64,000 bases of DNA from Halovulum sp039180525 (GTDB lineage: Bacteria > Pseudomonadota > Alphaproteobacteria > Rhodobacterales > Rhodobacteraceae). The stretch covers positions 6,646-70,645 of the forward strand of contig JBCDDF010000012.1 in assembly GCA_039180525.1 (NCBI GenBank), written 5' to 3'. The notes beneath the pieces were generated by a model that ran no database searches, was not told the origin of the DNA, and saw only the letters and a program-made list of their open reading frames with translations. Shown here in pieces: positions 1 through 8,482 of the stretch. A program made the translations under genes and the position numbers. Every line of letters starts with the position of its first letter. Within the stretch, counting starts at the first letter, position 1.

Positions 1-546
1 TTCGGCCAGGTCCGGCGCCAGCGCCACCGCCCCCACCGCCGCCTTGGCCATGGTCTTTTGCGTCACGCCCTGGGTGAGCGGATAGACCGGCTCGAAACCG
101 GGCAGCTCAACGGCCTCCTGCGGCGTCAGGATGTAGTCGGGATGGACCATCTGCGCGCGCCCGTCGAAAAGCTCTACCTTGCCAGATATCACGCGCCGTT
201 GCCCGCTGGGCAGCGTGCGGCGCAGCCAGTCCTCGCGCGGGTGGAAGAAGACCAGCTCGAACTCGGTCCCGGCATCGGTGACGAACACACGATAGGGTCG
301 CCCGCGGGCGCTGGGGCGGGTGTGGCTGCCGATGGTCACCTCGACCGTGACGACCCCGGGCAATGCCGCGCCCTGGATAGAGGCGACCGGGCGGCGGTCC
401 ACGCCGCTGTTGGGCAAGGTGAACAGCAGGTCGCGGGGCCGGGTGATGCCGATCCGCTCCAGTGCGGCGGCGATCTTCGGCCCCACGCCGGGCAGGCCGG
501 TGATTGCGCCGAACAAGGGGAACAATTCTTCCGGCCGGCGGCTCAT
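1..546 (-). CDS. recG: ATP-dependent DNA helicase RecG, N-terminal part (runs off the window)
   Basis: RecG unwinds branched DNA and drives fork regression during recombinational repair. Reading the minus strand from an ATG at 546 gives 182 residues beginning MSRRPEELFPLF. The segment GLPGVGPKIAAALERIGI is a helix-hairpin-helix-like start, followed by LLFTLP, and then an OB-fold wedge domain (VVTVEVTIGSHTRP, VFFHPREDWLRRTLPSGQ, VISGKVELFDGRAQMVHPDYI, PVYPLTQGV) that binds the fork junction in RecG proteins. The helicase motor lies beyond base 1 and is not visible. The start is 7 bases downstream of the ligA stop, so the two repair genes are probably cotranscribed. Identification rests on the wedge domain and the ligA neighbourhood. 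Confidence 0.9.
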   Translation of the reverse strand, partial: MSRRPEELFPLFGAITGLPGVGPKIAAALERIGITRPRDLLFTLPNSGVDRRPVASIQGAALPGVVTVEVTIGSHTRPSARGRPYRVFVTDAGTEFELVFFHPREDWLRRTLPSGQRRVISGKVELFDGRAQMVHPDYILTPQEAVELPGFEPVYPLTQGVTQKTMAKAAVGAVALAPDLAE

Positions 547-553
547 GGGGTGC

Positions 554-2803
554 TCAATCCAGCCGGGCGCGCCATTCGTCCTCGCTGAGGATCTCGATAC
601 CCAGGGCCTCGGCCTTAGCCCGTTTCGAGCCCGCCCCCGGCCCGGCGATCACGATATCCGTTTTGGCCGAGACCGAGCCCGAGACCTTTGCGCCGCGCGC
701 CTCTGCCGTGGCCTTGGCCTCGGCGCGGGTCATGGTCTCCAGCGTCCCGGTGAACACCACCGTCTTGCCGGCCAGCGGCGAACCGGCGGTGTCGGGGGCC
801 GCCGCCGCCTCGACCTGCAGATGCGCCAACAACCGGTCGATCGAGGCGCGCTCGGTGTCCTGCGCCAGCGTCGTGACCAGCGACAGCGCCAGGGTCGCGC
901 CGATGCCGTCGATGCCGACGATCTCCTCCCAGGCGGATTTGGCCGGCTGGGGGATGTCGGCCCAGGCGGCGGTGCGCGTCTCCGCCAACCGGGCGCGGCG
1001 GCCCTCGGCCTGTGCGGTACGACGTTCGGCCTCGACCGTCGCCTCCGCGGCGCGATGCGCATCTGCCGCGGCGCCGGCGGCATCCGCGGTGTCGCACAGC
1101 GCCGCCCAGGTGCCGAAATGGCGTGCCAGATCGGCGGCGCCGACTTCGCCGACATGGCGGATGCCAAGGGAAAAGATAAACCGAGACAAGGGGATATGGC
1201 GCTTTTCCGCAATAGCCCGGAACACGTTTTCGGCCGACTTGCCCCCCCAGCCTTCGCGATCGGCCAGCGCATCTGCGCTGTCGGGTCCGTGCCGGGCCGC
1301 GAGGGTGAAGATATCGGCAGGCTCCTTGACCCAGCCTTCCAGGAAAAAAGCCTCGATCTGCTTTGCACCCAGGCCTTCGATGTCGAATGCAGCGCGAGAC
1401 ACGAAGTGTTTCAGCTTCTCAACCGCCTGGGCCGGGCAGATCAGGCTGCCGGTGCAGCGCGCCACGGCTTCGCCCGGCTCGCGCAGCGCGGCGGAGCCAC
1501 ACTCCGGGCAAGTATCTGGAAACACGTAAGGTTTCGCATCCTCGGGCCGGCGTGAAAGGTCGACATCCTTGACCTTTGGGATGACATCGCCGGCGCGATA
1601 CACCGTCACCCAATCGCCCTCGCGCAGGTCGCGGCCCTCGCGGATCGGGGCGCCGTTGCTGTCACGCCCCGCGATGTAATCCTCGTTGTGCAGCGTGGCG
1701 TTCGACACCACGACGCCGCCCACGGTCACCGGGGTCAGGCGCGCAACCGGCGACAGCGCGCCGGTGCGACCGACCTGGATTTCGATCTTTTCCAATTGCG
1801 TCACGCCAATCTCGGCCGGGAACTTGTGCGCGATGGCCCAGCGCGGTGTGGTCGAACGCAGGCCCAGCCGCGCCTGCAGCGCCAGATCGTCGATCTTGTA
1901 GACCACGCCGTCGATGTCATAGCCCAGCTTGGCACGGGTGGCCTCGATGGCGCGATAGCGCTCCAGCATCTCGGCCACGCTCTCGCAGCGACGGGTTTCT
2001 GGATTGACCTGAAAACCAAGGCTTTCGAACGCCGCCAGCGTTTCCGATTGGGTTTCGGCCAGGGGCGCGGACATCTCTCCCCAGGCATAGGCGAAGAATT
2101 TCAACGGCCTAGACGCCGTGATCGTCGCATCGAGTTGGCGCAAAGAGCCGGCGGCGGCGTTGCGGGGGTTGGCAAACGTCTTTTGACCGGCGTCTGTCTG
2201 GCGGTCATTCAGCGCGGCGAAATCGGCGTGGGACATATAGACCTCGCCCCGGATCTCCAGGATATCCGGGGCGCCGGTCAGCCTGTCCGGAATGTCGCCG
2301 ACAACGCGGGCATTGGCTGTGACGTTCTCGCCGGTGCTGCCATCGCCGCGGGTGGCGGCCTGAATCAGGTGGCCGGCTTCGTAGCGCAGCGCCAACGACA
2401 GCCCGTCGATCTTGGGTTCGGCGGTCATCGCCAGCGGCGCATCGGGGGCCAACCCCAGAAAGCGGCGCAGGCCAGCGACGAAATCCATGACATCCTGGTC
2501 ATCGAAAGCGTTGCCCAGCGACAGCATCCTCTGGCGATGCGCGACCTTGGCGAAACCCTGCCCCGGAGCGGCGCCGATCCGGTCGGTGGGGCTGTCGGGG
2601 CGTTTGAGATCGGGAAAGCGCGCCTCGATCGCGGCGTTGCGGCGTTTCAATGCGTCGTAGTCGGCATCGGAGAGATCGGGCGCGTCGTCGCGATGATAGG
2701 CAAGATTGGCCGCGTTCAGCAGATCCGCCAGCCGCGCGAGTTCGGTCATCGCCGCATCGCGATCCAGCGCCTCGATCGGTTCATCCTGTGCCATCCGCCC
2801 CAT
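554..2803 (-). CDS. ligA: NAD-dependent DNA ligase LigA
   Basis: LigA seals nicks in DNA with NAD+ during replication and repair. The 749 residues show the family order: Ia/adenylation domain with the KIDG motif (adenylated Lys near residue 131, AEPKIDGLSL), OB fold, four-Cys zinc finger (CPECGSA ... CTGSLICPAQ), helix-hairpin-helix repeats and a C-terminal BRCT domain (GKTVVFTGTLETMTRAEAKA). It is longer than the usual ~670 residues because of an Ala/Glu/Arg-rich insertion in the HhH region (TADAAGAAADAHRAAEATVE and onwards), which I recall as typical of Rhodobacteraceae LigA. Translation could equally begin at the Met three codons later (base 2794). It lies 7 bases upstream of recG, on the same strand. 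Confidence 0.97.
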   Translation of the reverse strand: MGRMAQDEPIEALDRDAAMTELARLADLLNAANLAYHRDDAPDLSDADYDALKRRNAAIEARFPDLKRPDSPTDRIGAAPGQGFAKVAHRQRMLSLGNAFDDQDVMDFVAGLRRFLGLAPDAPLAMTAEPKIDGLSLALRYEAGHLIQAATRGDGSTGENVTANARVVGDIPDRLTGAPDILEIRGEVYMSHADFAALNDRQTDAGQKTFANPRNAAAGSLRQLDATITASRPLKFFAYAWGEMSAPLAETQSETLAAFESLGFQVNPETRRCESVAEMLERYRAIEATRAKLGYDIDGVVYKIDDLALQARLGLRSTTPRWAIAHKFPAEIGVTQLEKIEIQVGRTGALSPVARLTPVTVGGVVVSNATLHNEDYIAGRDSNGAPIREGRDLREGDWVTVYRAGDVIPKVKDVDLSRRPEDAKPYVFPDTCPECGSAALREPGEAVARCTGSLICPAQAVEKLKHFVSRAAFDIEGLGAKQIEAFFLEGWVKEPADIFTLAARHGPDSADALADREGWGGKSAENVFRAIAEKRHIPLSRFIFSLGIRHVGEVGAADLARHFGTWAALCDTADAAGAAADAHRAAEATVEAERRTAQAEGRRARLAETRTAAWADIPQPAKSAWEEIVGIDGIGATLALSLVTTLAQDTERASIDRLLAHLQVEAAAAPDTAGSPLAGKTVVFTGTLETMTRAEAKATAEARGAKVSGSVSAKTDIVIAGPGAGSKRAKAEALGIEILSEDEWRARLD

Positions 2804-3268
2804 CCCCGCTTTGACCGGGAGAATTAGCGAAGCGGCCCCACCTTGGCCAGCGGCAGCCGATGGTGCATGCGGGGACAGGGCAGGAACGCGCGGCGGTTAC
2901 GGCGACGGGCCGACGGCGGGCCAGTGGTCAAACCGATCACCTGGACCGGAAAACCCCGTCATACATGCCGATATCGAAAGCCGCCGCCACGGGGCCACAA
3001 GTGGATGCGGCCCCCCAGCTCAGCGGCGCCCCGGCGTGGACCGTTCCGGCATCAAGGCCCGATCTTGGCGCGTGGCCGAAGTCCTCGGCTGGGCCGCGAC
3101 CGGGTTTAAACGAGTGTGAGCGGCGCCACGCCCGCGCCGCGTTTCTCAGCGCAGACGCAACGCGTCAGGAAACCGGCCGGCCCGTTGAGCAATGGGATAC
3201 GCGGCCTGCGCGCAGCTTCTCATCCTTGAAATGCGGACGTTGCGCTTGGACTGTTGTCCGGGCGACCC
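2804..3268. other. Intergenic region between ligA and ctrA, no gene recognised
   Basis: This 465-bp stretch carries only short open frames in GC-rich DNA, none with a convincing start, ribosome-binding site or family resemblance. The ligA promoter must lie near the 2804 end, because ligA reads away from here; the ctrA 3' end is at the other side. I see no tRNA-like fold, clear terminator or repeat. A small RNA cannot be excluded by eye. Confidence 0.4.
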
Positions 3269-3985
3269 TCAGGCGCCGACGGCCAAGCGCGACGGCGCAT
3301 CCTGAGCCGGGATCGGGTCGCGCAGCACGTAGCCACGGCCCCAGACCGTCTCGATAAAGCTTTCGCCACCCGTCGCTTCGGAGATCTTCTTGCGCAGCTT
3401 GCAGATGAAGACGTCGATGATCTTCAACTCCGGCTCATCCATGCCGCCATACAGGTGATTGAGGAACATCTCCTTGGTCAGCGTGGTGCCTTTGCGCAGG
3501 CTGAGGAGTTCCAGCATCTGGTACTCCTTGCCGGTCAGATGCACCGGCACGCCCTCCACCTCTACCGTCTTGGCGTCGAGGTTCACATTCATCGGCCCCG
3601 TCGTGATGATGGACTGCGCATGGCCTTTGGACCTGCGCACAATGGCATGGATCCGCGCGATCAGTTCATCCCGGTGGAACGGCTTGGTCATGTAGTCGTC
3701 CGCGCCGAAGCCGAAGCCCTTGATCTTGTTTTCCGTATCGTCGAGCCCCGACAGGATGAGGATCGGCGTTGCGATCTTGGACAGTCGCAACTGGCGCAAG
3801 ACCTCATGCCCGGTCATGTCGGGCAGATTCAGATCGAGCAGGATAAGATCGTAGTCGTAAAGACGTGCCAGATCGATCCCTTCCTCCCCCAAATCCGTGG
3901 CATAGACGTTGAGGTTTGCGTTCGTCAGCATCAGTTCGACGCTTTTGGACGTGGTCGGGTCATCTTCGACAAGCAGCACGCGCAT
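3269..3985 (-). CDS. ctrA: Cell-cycle response regulator CtrA
   Basis: CtrA is the OmpR-type master regulator of alphaproteobacteria (cell cycle, motility, gene-transfer agents in Rhodobacterales). The 238 residues contain a receiver domain with acidic residues D8/D9, phospho-acceptor D51 (DLILLDLNLPD) and K101 (YMTKPF), then a winged-helix domain ending VWGRGYVLRDP. An upstream in-frame start at 4039 exists, but the ATG at 3985 is chosen because GGAGGT lies five bases before it and because MRVLLVEDD is the standard CtrA N-terminus. sciP, encoding a CtrA inhibitor, follows on the upstream side in the same orientation, so regulator and inhibitor are neighbours. A candidate CtrA half-site pair lies about 60 bases upstream. 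Confidence 0.97.
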   Translation of the reverse strand: MRVLLVEDDPTTSKSVELMLTNANLNVYATDLGEEGIDLARLYDYDLILLDLNLPDMTGHEVLRQLRLSKIATPILILSGLDDTENKIKGFGFGADDYMTKPFHRDELIARIHAIVRRSKGHAQSIITTGPMNVNLDAKTVEVEGVPVHLTGKEYQMLELLSLRKGTTLTKEMFLNHLYGGMDEPELKIIDVFICKLRKKISEATGGESFIETVWGRGYVLRDPIPAQDAPSRLAVGA

Positions 3986-4012
3986 TAGTGACCTCCGGCA
4001 GGCATTTCCACA

Positions 4013-4058
4013 ATACAACACTTGGTTGTGTATCGGCAAATGGTTAACCGGATCTTAC
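4013..4058 (-). promoter_or_regulatory. ctrA promoter region with candidate CtrA box and imperfect palindrome
   Basis: Read toward ctrA, bases 4058-4044 give GTAA-N7-TTAA, one mismatch from the CtrA consensus TTAA-N7-TTAA. It lies about 60 bases before the ctrA ATG, which would fit autoregulation. Bases 4013-4033 form an imperfect palindrome (ATACAACAC-TTG-GTTGTGTAT, 7 of 9 pairs) between this box and the ribosome-binding site. The motif is short, so chance occurrence is possible. Confidence 0.4.
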
Positions 4059-4092
4059 CGCTCGCGTGTGAGGCGGTGAGCGTCGGATCGGC

Positions 4093-4365
4093 TCAGCGGT
4101 ACTTCTGCACCGCCGTGGCCCGCAATGCGCGGGTGCCATGCGCCTCCATCGCCAGGCGCCAGCCGTCGAGCTCTTCGCTGGACAGGCCGTACATGTCCTT
4201 GGCCTCGCCCTCTTCCAAGAGCCCGCTGCTGACCGCGATGACGACCATCGCCTTACGCCGCGCCACCCAACGCCGCGTATCCCGCGATGGCAGATCGGAT
4301 CGCGTCAGCTTGCTACCATCGGGCAAGGTCACGAAGACCGGGCCCTTCTCTCTTCGGATATACAT
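4093..4365 (-). CDS. sciP: CtrA inhibitor protein SciP (DUF1153 family)
   Basis: SciP is a small helix-turn-helix protein that binds CtrA and blocks transcription of CtrA-activated genes. The 90-residue product matches the family in length and in its landmarks: VTLPDGSKLTRSDLP at the N-terminus, the near-invariant DTRRWVARRKAMVV, the HTH region EEGEAKDMYGLSSEELDGW and the LRATAVQKYR C-terminus. It lies just upstream of ctrA on the same strand (107 bases between sciP stop and ctrA ATG). In Caulobacter the two genes are far apart, so the adjacency is worth noting. Function is inferred from family membership. Confidence 0.88.
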   Translation of the reverse strand: MYIRREKGPVFVTLPDGSKLTRSDLPSRDTRRWVARRKAMVVIAVSSGLLEEGEAKDMYGLSSEELDGWRLAMEAHGTRALRATAVQKYR

Positions 4366-4444
4366 CTCACTACCCCAGTTTCACTTTGGTCCACCCACGC
4401 AAATAGGTAGCGCGCCGGCCGTTAAGCGGGTGTGAAAGACGGGG

Positions 4445-4473
4445 TTGAGAGTAAGTCGAGTTTTAATATATTT
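4445..4473 (+). promoter_or_regulatory. Candidate sigma-70 promoter for mnmA
   Basis: TTGAGA (4445-4450) and ATATTT (4468-4473) are 17 bases apart in an AT-rich pocket that stands out from the GC-rich surroundings, about 30 bases before the mnmA ATG at 4505. This also argues against an upstream in-frame start at 4445. Confidence 0.35.
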
Positions 4474-4504
4474 CAGCGGGTCTTTTCAGAAGGTAAACGC
4501 AGAA

Positions 4505-5650
4505 ATGGATGCGGCCGCCGATACCGCCCTCAACTCGCTTGGCTTCGCCAAACCGCCCGCACGGACCCGGGTGCTGGTGGCCATGTCGGGTGGCGTCGAC
4601 AGTTCGGTCGTCGCCGCCCAATTGGCGCGCGAAGGCTATGACGTGGTCGGTGTCACGCTACAGCTTTATGACCATGGCGCAGCGCTGGCCAAAAAAGGCG
4701 CCTGCTGCGCCGGGCGCGACATTCACGACGCGCGCCGGGTGGCCGAAACGATGGGTTTTCCGCATTACGTGCTGGACTACGAAAACCGGTTCCGCGAAAG
4801 CGTGATCGACGAGTTCGCAGATGCCTATCTGGCCGGCGCGACTCCGGTGCCCTGCATCCGCTGCAACGAACGGGTCAAATTCCGCGATCTGTTGGAGACC
4901 GCGCGGGATCTGGACGCCGACTGCATGGCGACCGGGCATTACATCCAGCGCAAAATGGGGCCGTTGGGGCCGGAATTGCACCGTGCCGCCGACCCCGAAC
5001 GCGACCAGAGCTACTTTCTGTTCTCCACCACGCCGGCGCAACTCGACTATCTGCGCTTTCCGCTCGGGTACCTAAGATCCAAGGCCGAGACGCGGGCTTT
5101 GGCGCAGGAATTCGGGCTGCCGGTGGCCGACAAGCCCGACAGCCAGGATATCTGCTTCGTGCCGAATGGTTCTTACGCGGCGGTGATTGAAAAGCTGCGG
5201 CCGGGCGCGGCAGAGCCGGGGGACATCGTCGATCTGGACGGTCGGGTTCTGGGCCAGCATGACGGCGTCATCCGGTACACTATCGGACAACGCCGGGGTC
5301 TGGGGATCGGGGGCGGCGCACCGCTTTACGTGGTCAAGCTGGATTCGGAAAGACGGCACGTCGTCGTCGGCCCGCGGTCGGCGCTGGCGACCGTCCGCGT
5401 GCCGCTGAAAGAAGTGAATTGGCTGGGTGACGCGGCGCTTGCCGATCTGCCGGCCGAGGGCATCGAGTTGGGTGTCAAAGTGCGCTCCACCCGCCCGCCG
5501 AAACTGGCCCGGTTGCTGCCCGGACCGGGCGACACCGCAACGGTGGAGCTGCTGGCCGCCGAAGAGGGCGTCGCCCCCGGCCAGGCCTGCGTCTTCTACG
5601 CCGGCGAAGGCAGCCGGGTTCTGGGCGGCGGCTGGATCACACGCGCCTAA
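4505..5650 (+). CDS. mnmA: tRNA-specific 2-thiouridylase MnmA
   Basis: MnmA transfers sulfur to U34 of tRNA-Lys, -Glu and -Gln, giving 2-thiouridine at the wobble position. The 381-residue product carries the PP-loop AMSGGVDSS near residues 26-34, the first catalytic cysteine in PVPCIRCNERVKF, the second in SQDICFVPNGSY, and the C-terminal beta-barrel (VTLQLYDH and RVLGGGWI mark the ends of the family core). The ATG at 4505 is chosen because AGAAGG lies upstream and a candidate promoter lies just before it. It is monocistronic by layout, divergent from sciP. Sulfur could come from the desulfurases of the suf locus later in this window. Confidence 0.97.
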   Translation: MDAAADTALNSLGFAKPPARTRVLVAMSGGVDSSVVAAQLAREGYDVVGVTLQLYDHGAALAKKGACCAGRDIHDARRVAETMGFPHYVLDYENRFRESVIDEFADAYLAGATPVPCIRCNERVKFRDLLETARDLDADCMATGHYIQRKMGPLGPELHRAADPERDQSYFLFSTTPAQLDYLRFPLGYLRSKAETRALAQEFGLPVADKPDSQDICFVPNGSYAAVIEKLRPGAAEPGDIVDLDGRVLGQHDGVIRYTIGQRRGLGIGGGAPLYVVKLDSERRHVVVGPRSALATVRVPLKEVNWLGDAALADLPAEGIELGVKVRSTRPPKLARLLPGPGDTATVELLAAEEGVAPGQACVFYAGEGSRVLGGGWITRA

Positions 5651-5700
5651 TCGGACGGGCGCGGACTAAAAACGTCCCGGGCGGCATAGCAATCCCATTC

Positions 5701-5907
5701 GGCTTCGGGCCAGAGATTGCGGCGTATCCAATCTTCCGCGCCGTGGTCTACGGTTTCCACATCGGCGCCGGCTTGGGCGTGCTGCTGGCCCTCTTGTTTC
5801 CACGGGGCAGCCGCGGGCTTCGCTGGGCCTGCCTGTGGGCGTGGATAGGGTATGGAGTGATCTGGGCGATGGCGTTTGGCCAGCCCGCGCAAGCGATGGG
5901 GGTGTGA
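5701..5907 (+). pseudogene. Truncated copy of the small membrane protein encoded at 8153-8482
   Basis: Bases 5701-5907 read in frame as the last two thirds of the intact 109-residue membrane protein at 8153 (FGPEIAAYPIFRAVVYGFHI, then GLRWACLWAWIGYGVIWAMA, ending QPAQAMGV and stop). The 5' third, including the start codon and first membrane segment, is missing. The frame runs back into mnmA without any ATG, GTG or TTG, so it cannot be translated as the original protein. It is the left end of a 939-bp duplication and is followed directly by the first Imm11-like gene, with the same TGA-ATG spacing as the intact copy. Confidence 0.8.
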
Positions 5908-6528
5908 ATGACTGAGGAAACGGTTTGGGTGTCGACCGCGCTTCATGAGGCTGAGCTGATGTCCTTTCATTGGCTGGAGCCAGAGAACCCGTCCTCTGAA
6001 GTCCTGCAGGGAGGAGCGCGACCTAATTTGAGAGGCGAGAGCCTGCCGGCAGAAGTTTTCCCTACTGCGCTCTACTGGAAAGCCGGGCATAAGCGGAAAA
6101 GGGCGCTGCCGATGGTATTCGAGGGCGAGGGGTGGGTCATCGTGCGCGAGGATTTCGCCGAGATCTGGCGTCAACATGACGCGGGCGCCGGCAACATCTA
6201 TCCGGTCAAACTGTTCCAGAACAACAAGAAAACCCTGATCGAGGGTAGCTACTACTGCTTGAACTTTGGCCAGGCGAAGAGCGTGATTGATGTCGAGCAG
6301 TCCAATGTGACGACCCACAAGGGAATACTGGTAGACACGCACCGGCCGGAATACGACGCCCAGCCTGGGGACATCGTGGTCAGCGCTGCGGCCCTCGGCG
6401 GCCCGGACATCTGGGTCGATCCAAGTGTGCGAGGCGCCTTCTTCGTCTCGGAGGCCATGCGCAACGCCTTCCACGCCGCAAAGCTTGATCGGGCGCTGCA
6501 TCTGACACCCTGCCGCCTGCTGCCCTGA
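5908..6528 (+). CDS. Imm11-like (DUF1629) protein, copy 1
   Basis: This 206-residue soluble protein has the pattern I associate with the Imm11/DUF1629 family of immunity proteins. The segment REDFAEIWRQHDAGAGNIYPVKLF precedes a YYCLNFGQAK/D/S strand, and the tail is DIWVDPSVRGAFFVSEAMRNAF. No signal peptide or membrane segment is seen. It is nearly identical to the protein at 8483-9103 except for a hypervariable stretch around residues 27-55. The start directly follows the TGA of the truncated membrane-protein copy. No matching toxin gene is nearby, so a true immunity role is inference; it could instead be a solitary member of the family. Confidence 0.6.
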   Translation: MTEETVWVSTALHEAELMSFHWLEPENPSSEVLQGGARPNLRGESLPAEVFPTALYWKAGHKRKRALPMVFEGEGWVIVREDFAEIWRQHDAGAGNIYPVKLFQNNKKTLIEGSYYCLNFGQAKSVIDVEQSNVTTHKGILVDTHRPEYDAQPGDIVVSAAALGGPDIWVDPSVRGAFFVSEAMRNAFHAAKLDRALHLTPCRLLP

Positions 6529-6536
6529 ACCCAGAG

Positions 6537-6612
6537 GTCCCGGGGCAAGCCCGGGACGGTTCGCCCCTGAAACGGTGAGACCGTCAGGCGAACGCTCCGG
6601 GGGAGCGTTCGC
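6537..6612. repeat. Two REP-like hairpins downstream of Imm11 copy 1
   Basis: 6537-6557 is GTCCCGGG-GCAAG-CCCGGGAC (8-bp stem). 6588-6612 is GCGAACGCTCC-GGG-GGAGCGTTCGC (11-bp stem). Both families recur in the window (9112, 24845, 30259; and 9163, 9245, 45401), always between genes. No T-run follows, so they are not classical terminators. Confidence 0.7.
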
Positions 6613-6775
6613 AGGTCGAACCCGGGACGCGTTTCCAGGCGCGCGGGGGCTCCGCAACTCCGATTGTCAGACACACAAACCCACACGCCGCCCCGACCGG
6701 CGCCGACACCTGTGGTGGAGCCCTCCGCAACTCCGTGCTACGCCTCGACAACCCGCAAAACCGAGAGGCCCCGCC

Positions 6776-8149
6776 ATGTCCGCCGACCAGATCCTCGCCC
6801 ATGTGGACGCCCAGATCGACGCGTCGCTCGCTCGCCTGTTCGACCTGCTGCGCATCCCTTCGATTTCCACCGATCCGGCCTTTGACGATGCTTGCACGCA
6901 AGCCGCCGACTGGCTGGTTGCGCAACTGACGGAGATCGGGTTTCAGGCCGACCGCCGCGACACGCCGGGCAAACCGATGGTCGTGGCCCGGCATGCAGCG
7001 CCAGGGCCGCACCTGCTGCTTTACGGCCACTACGACGTGCAGCCGGTCGATCCGCTGGATCTGTGGCATCGCGACCCGTTCGACCCGGCGCTGGAAGACA
7101 CCGAAGGCGGCAAGGTGATCCGCGCCCGCGGCGCCTCCGACGACAAGGGGCAGTTGATGACCTTTGTCGAGGCGCTGCGTGCGGTGAAGGACACCACCGG
7201 TAGCCTGCCCGGCAATCTGACCGTCTTCATCGAGGGCGAGGAGGAATCCGGTTCCCCCTCCATCATCCCCTTCCTGGGAGCGCACAAAGATGAGTTGAAC
7301 GCCGATCTGGCGCTGGTCTGCGACACCGGCCTGTTCGACCCGCAGACGCCGGCGATCACCACGATGCTGCGCGGGCTGCAGGCGGCCGAGTTCACCGTAA
7401 AGGCCGCCGACCGAGACCTGCATTCGGGCATGTATGGCAGCGCCGCGCGCAACCCGATCGGCGTTGTCGCGAGCATGATCGCGGACCTCCACGACAGCGA
7501 AGGCCGTGTGACGATCCCCGGCTTTTACGACGGCGTCGATCCGCTGCCGGCGGATATCAAATCCGATTGGGACGCGCTCGATTTCGACGCGGCCGCGTTT
7601 CTGGGCGATGTTGGCCTCAGCCAGCCCGCGGGCGAGGCCGGCTTTTCGGTGCTGGAACAAGTTTGGGCGCGACCCACGGCGGAGCCGAACGGGATCTGGG
7701 GCGGCTATACCGGTGCGGGCACAAAAACCGTGCTGCCGGCACAGGCCTCGGCCAAGGTCACGTTCCGGCTGGTTGGCCGCCAGGATCCCGACGCCATCGC
7801 GCGCAATTTCGAGGGCTTCCTGCGCGCCCGCCTGCCCGGCGACTGCACCCTTGAGTTTTCGGCGGGCAAAGGCGCGCCGGCCACGGTGATGCCAACCGAC
7901 CGGCCCGAATTTGCCGCCGCGCGCACCGCGCTCAGCGCGGAATGGCCCCGCGATGCGGTATTCGTCGGTTCCGGCGGCTCGATCCCCATCGTCGGCCACT
8001 TCCGTGACATCCTCGGTACCGACTCGGTGCTGATCGGTTTCGGCTTGGACGACGACAACATCCATTCCCCGAACGAGAAGTACAATCTCACGAGTTTTCA
8101 CAAAGGCATAAGGTCCTGGGTACGGGTGCTCGACGCCCTGACCGGCTGA
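6776..8149 (+). CDS. M20 family metallopeptidase (dipeptidase / carboxypeptidase-like)
   Basis: The 457-residue protein is an M20 di-zinc peptidase of the group that contains carnosinase-like and succinyl-diaminopimelate desuccinylase-like enzymes. Zinc ligands and catalytic residues are visible: H85 in LLYGHYDVQP, D122/D123 in RGASDDKGQ, the catalytic Glu pair in FIEGEEESGS (about 153-160), then VCDTG and the C-terminal His in DDDNIHSPNEKY. The dimerisation domain holds LHSGMYGSAARNP. The ATG at 6776 follows GAGAGG; a longer in-frame extension upstream overlaps repeat DNA and is unlikely. It is followed after three bases by a small membrane-protein gene and the second Imm11-like gene, forming a three-gene set. 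The substrate is unknown. Confidence 0.88.
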   Translation: MSADQILAHVDAQIDASLARLFDLLRIPSISTDPAFDDACTQAADWLVAQLTEIGFQADRRDTPGKPMVVARHAAPGPHLLLYGHYDVQPVDPLDLWHRDPFDPALEDTEGGKVIRARGASDDKGQLMTFVEALRAVKDTTGSLPGNLTVFIEGEEESGSPSIIPFLGAHKDELNADLALVCDTGLFDPQTPAITTMLRGLQAAEFTVKAADRDLHSGMYGSAARNPIGVVASMIADLHDSEGRVTIPGFYDGVDPLPADIKSDWDALDFDAAAFLGDVGLSQPAGEAGFSVLEQVWARPTAEPNGIWGGYTGAGTKTVLPAQASAKVTFRLVGRQDPDAIARNFEGFLRARLPGDCTLEFSAGKGAPATVMPTDRPEFAAARTALSAEWPRDAVFVGSGGSIPIVGHFRDILGTDSVLIGFGLDDDNIHSPNEKYNLTSFHKGIRSWVRVLDALTG

Positions 8150-8152
8150 GGC

Positions 8153-8482
8153 ATGCGCGAGAACCGCGCCCGCGGCGCCCGGGGCATCGCCCGCATGCTG
8201 CCGCTCATGTTCCTGTTTCTTTTCCTGCCCATCGGCGCGGTCGCCGCAGCGATGACGCGGCTCTACCTGCAGCCCGGCTTCGGCCCGGAGGTTGCGGCCT
8301 ATCCGATCTTCCGCGCCGTGGTCTATGGCTTCCACATCTGCGCCGGATTGGGCGTGCTGCTGGTCCTCTTGTTCCCACGGGGCAGCCGCGGGCTTCGCTG
8401 GGCCTGCCTTTGGGCGTGGGTGGGGTATGGGGTGATCTGGGCGATGGCGCTTGGCCAGCCCGCGCAAGCGATGGGGGTGTGA
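8153..8482 (+). CDS. Small integral membrane protein of unknown function
   Basis: The 109-residue protein has a first hydrophobic segment (LPLMFLFLFLPIGAVAAAM), a loop, a second segment (GAGLGVLLVLLF-like, here CAGLGVLLVLLF) and a third (CLWAWVGYGVIWAMALG), suggesting three membrane passes. I recognise no domain. It sits three bases after the M20 peptidase gene and abuts the Imm11-like gene (TGA immediately followed by ATG), so all three are probably one operon. A 5'-truncated copy is at 5701-5907. Met15 could be an alternative start that places translation directly before the first membrane segment. Confidence 0.65.
   Translation: MRENRARGARGIARMLPLMFLFLFLPIGAVAAAMTRLYLQPGFGPEVAAYPIFRAVVYGFHICAGLGVLLVLLFPRGSRGLRWACLWAWVGYGVIWAMALGQPAQAMGV

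Larger units (their letters stand above)
5701..6639 (+). repeat. Direct repeat, copy 1 (939 bp; partner 8276-9214)
   Basis: The block aligns without gaps to 8276-9214 (constant offset 2575 bases). It covers the end of a membrane-protein gene, a complete Imm11-like gene and the trailing hairpins. The copies differ by scattered substitutions, with a denser cluster inside the first third of the Imm11-like gene. Copy 1 appears to be the derived one, because its left edge truncates the membrane-protein gene. Confidence 0.85.

Noticed and set aside
1..588. Plus-strand open frame 58-588 as a gene
   Set aside because: The minus strand over the same bases encodes the RecG N-terminus, with the expected start and neighbour.
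2860..3357. 165-residue open frame between ligA and ctrA
   Set aside because: It overlaps the ctrA 3' end, has no ribosome-binding site or recognisable domain and a composition like noncoding GC-rich DNA.
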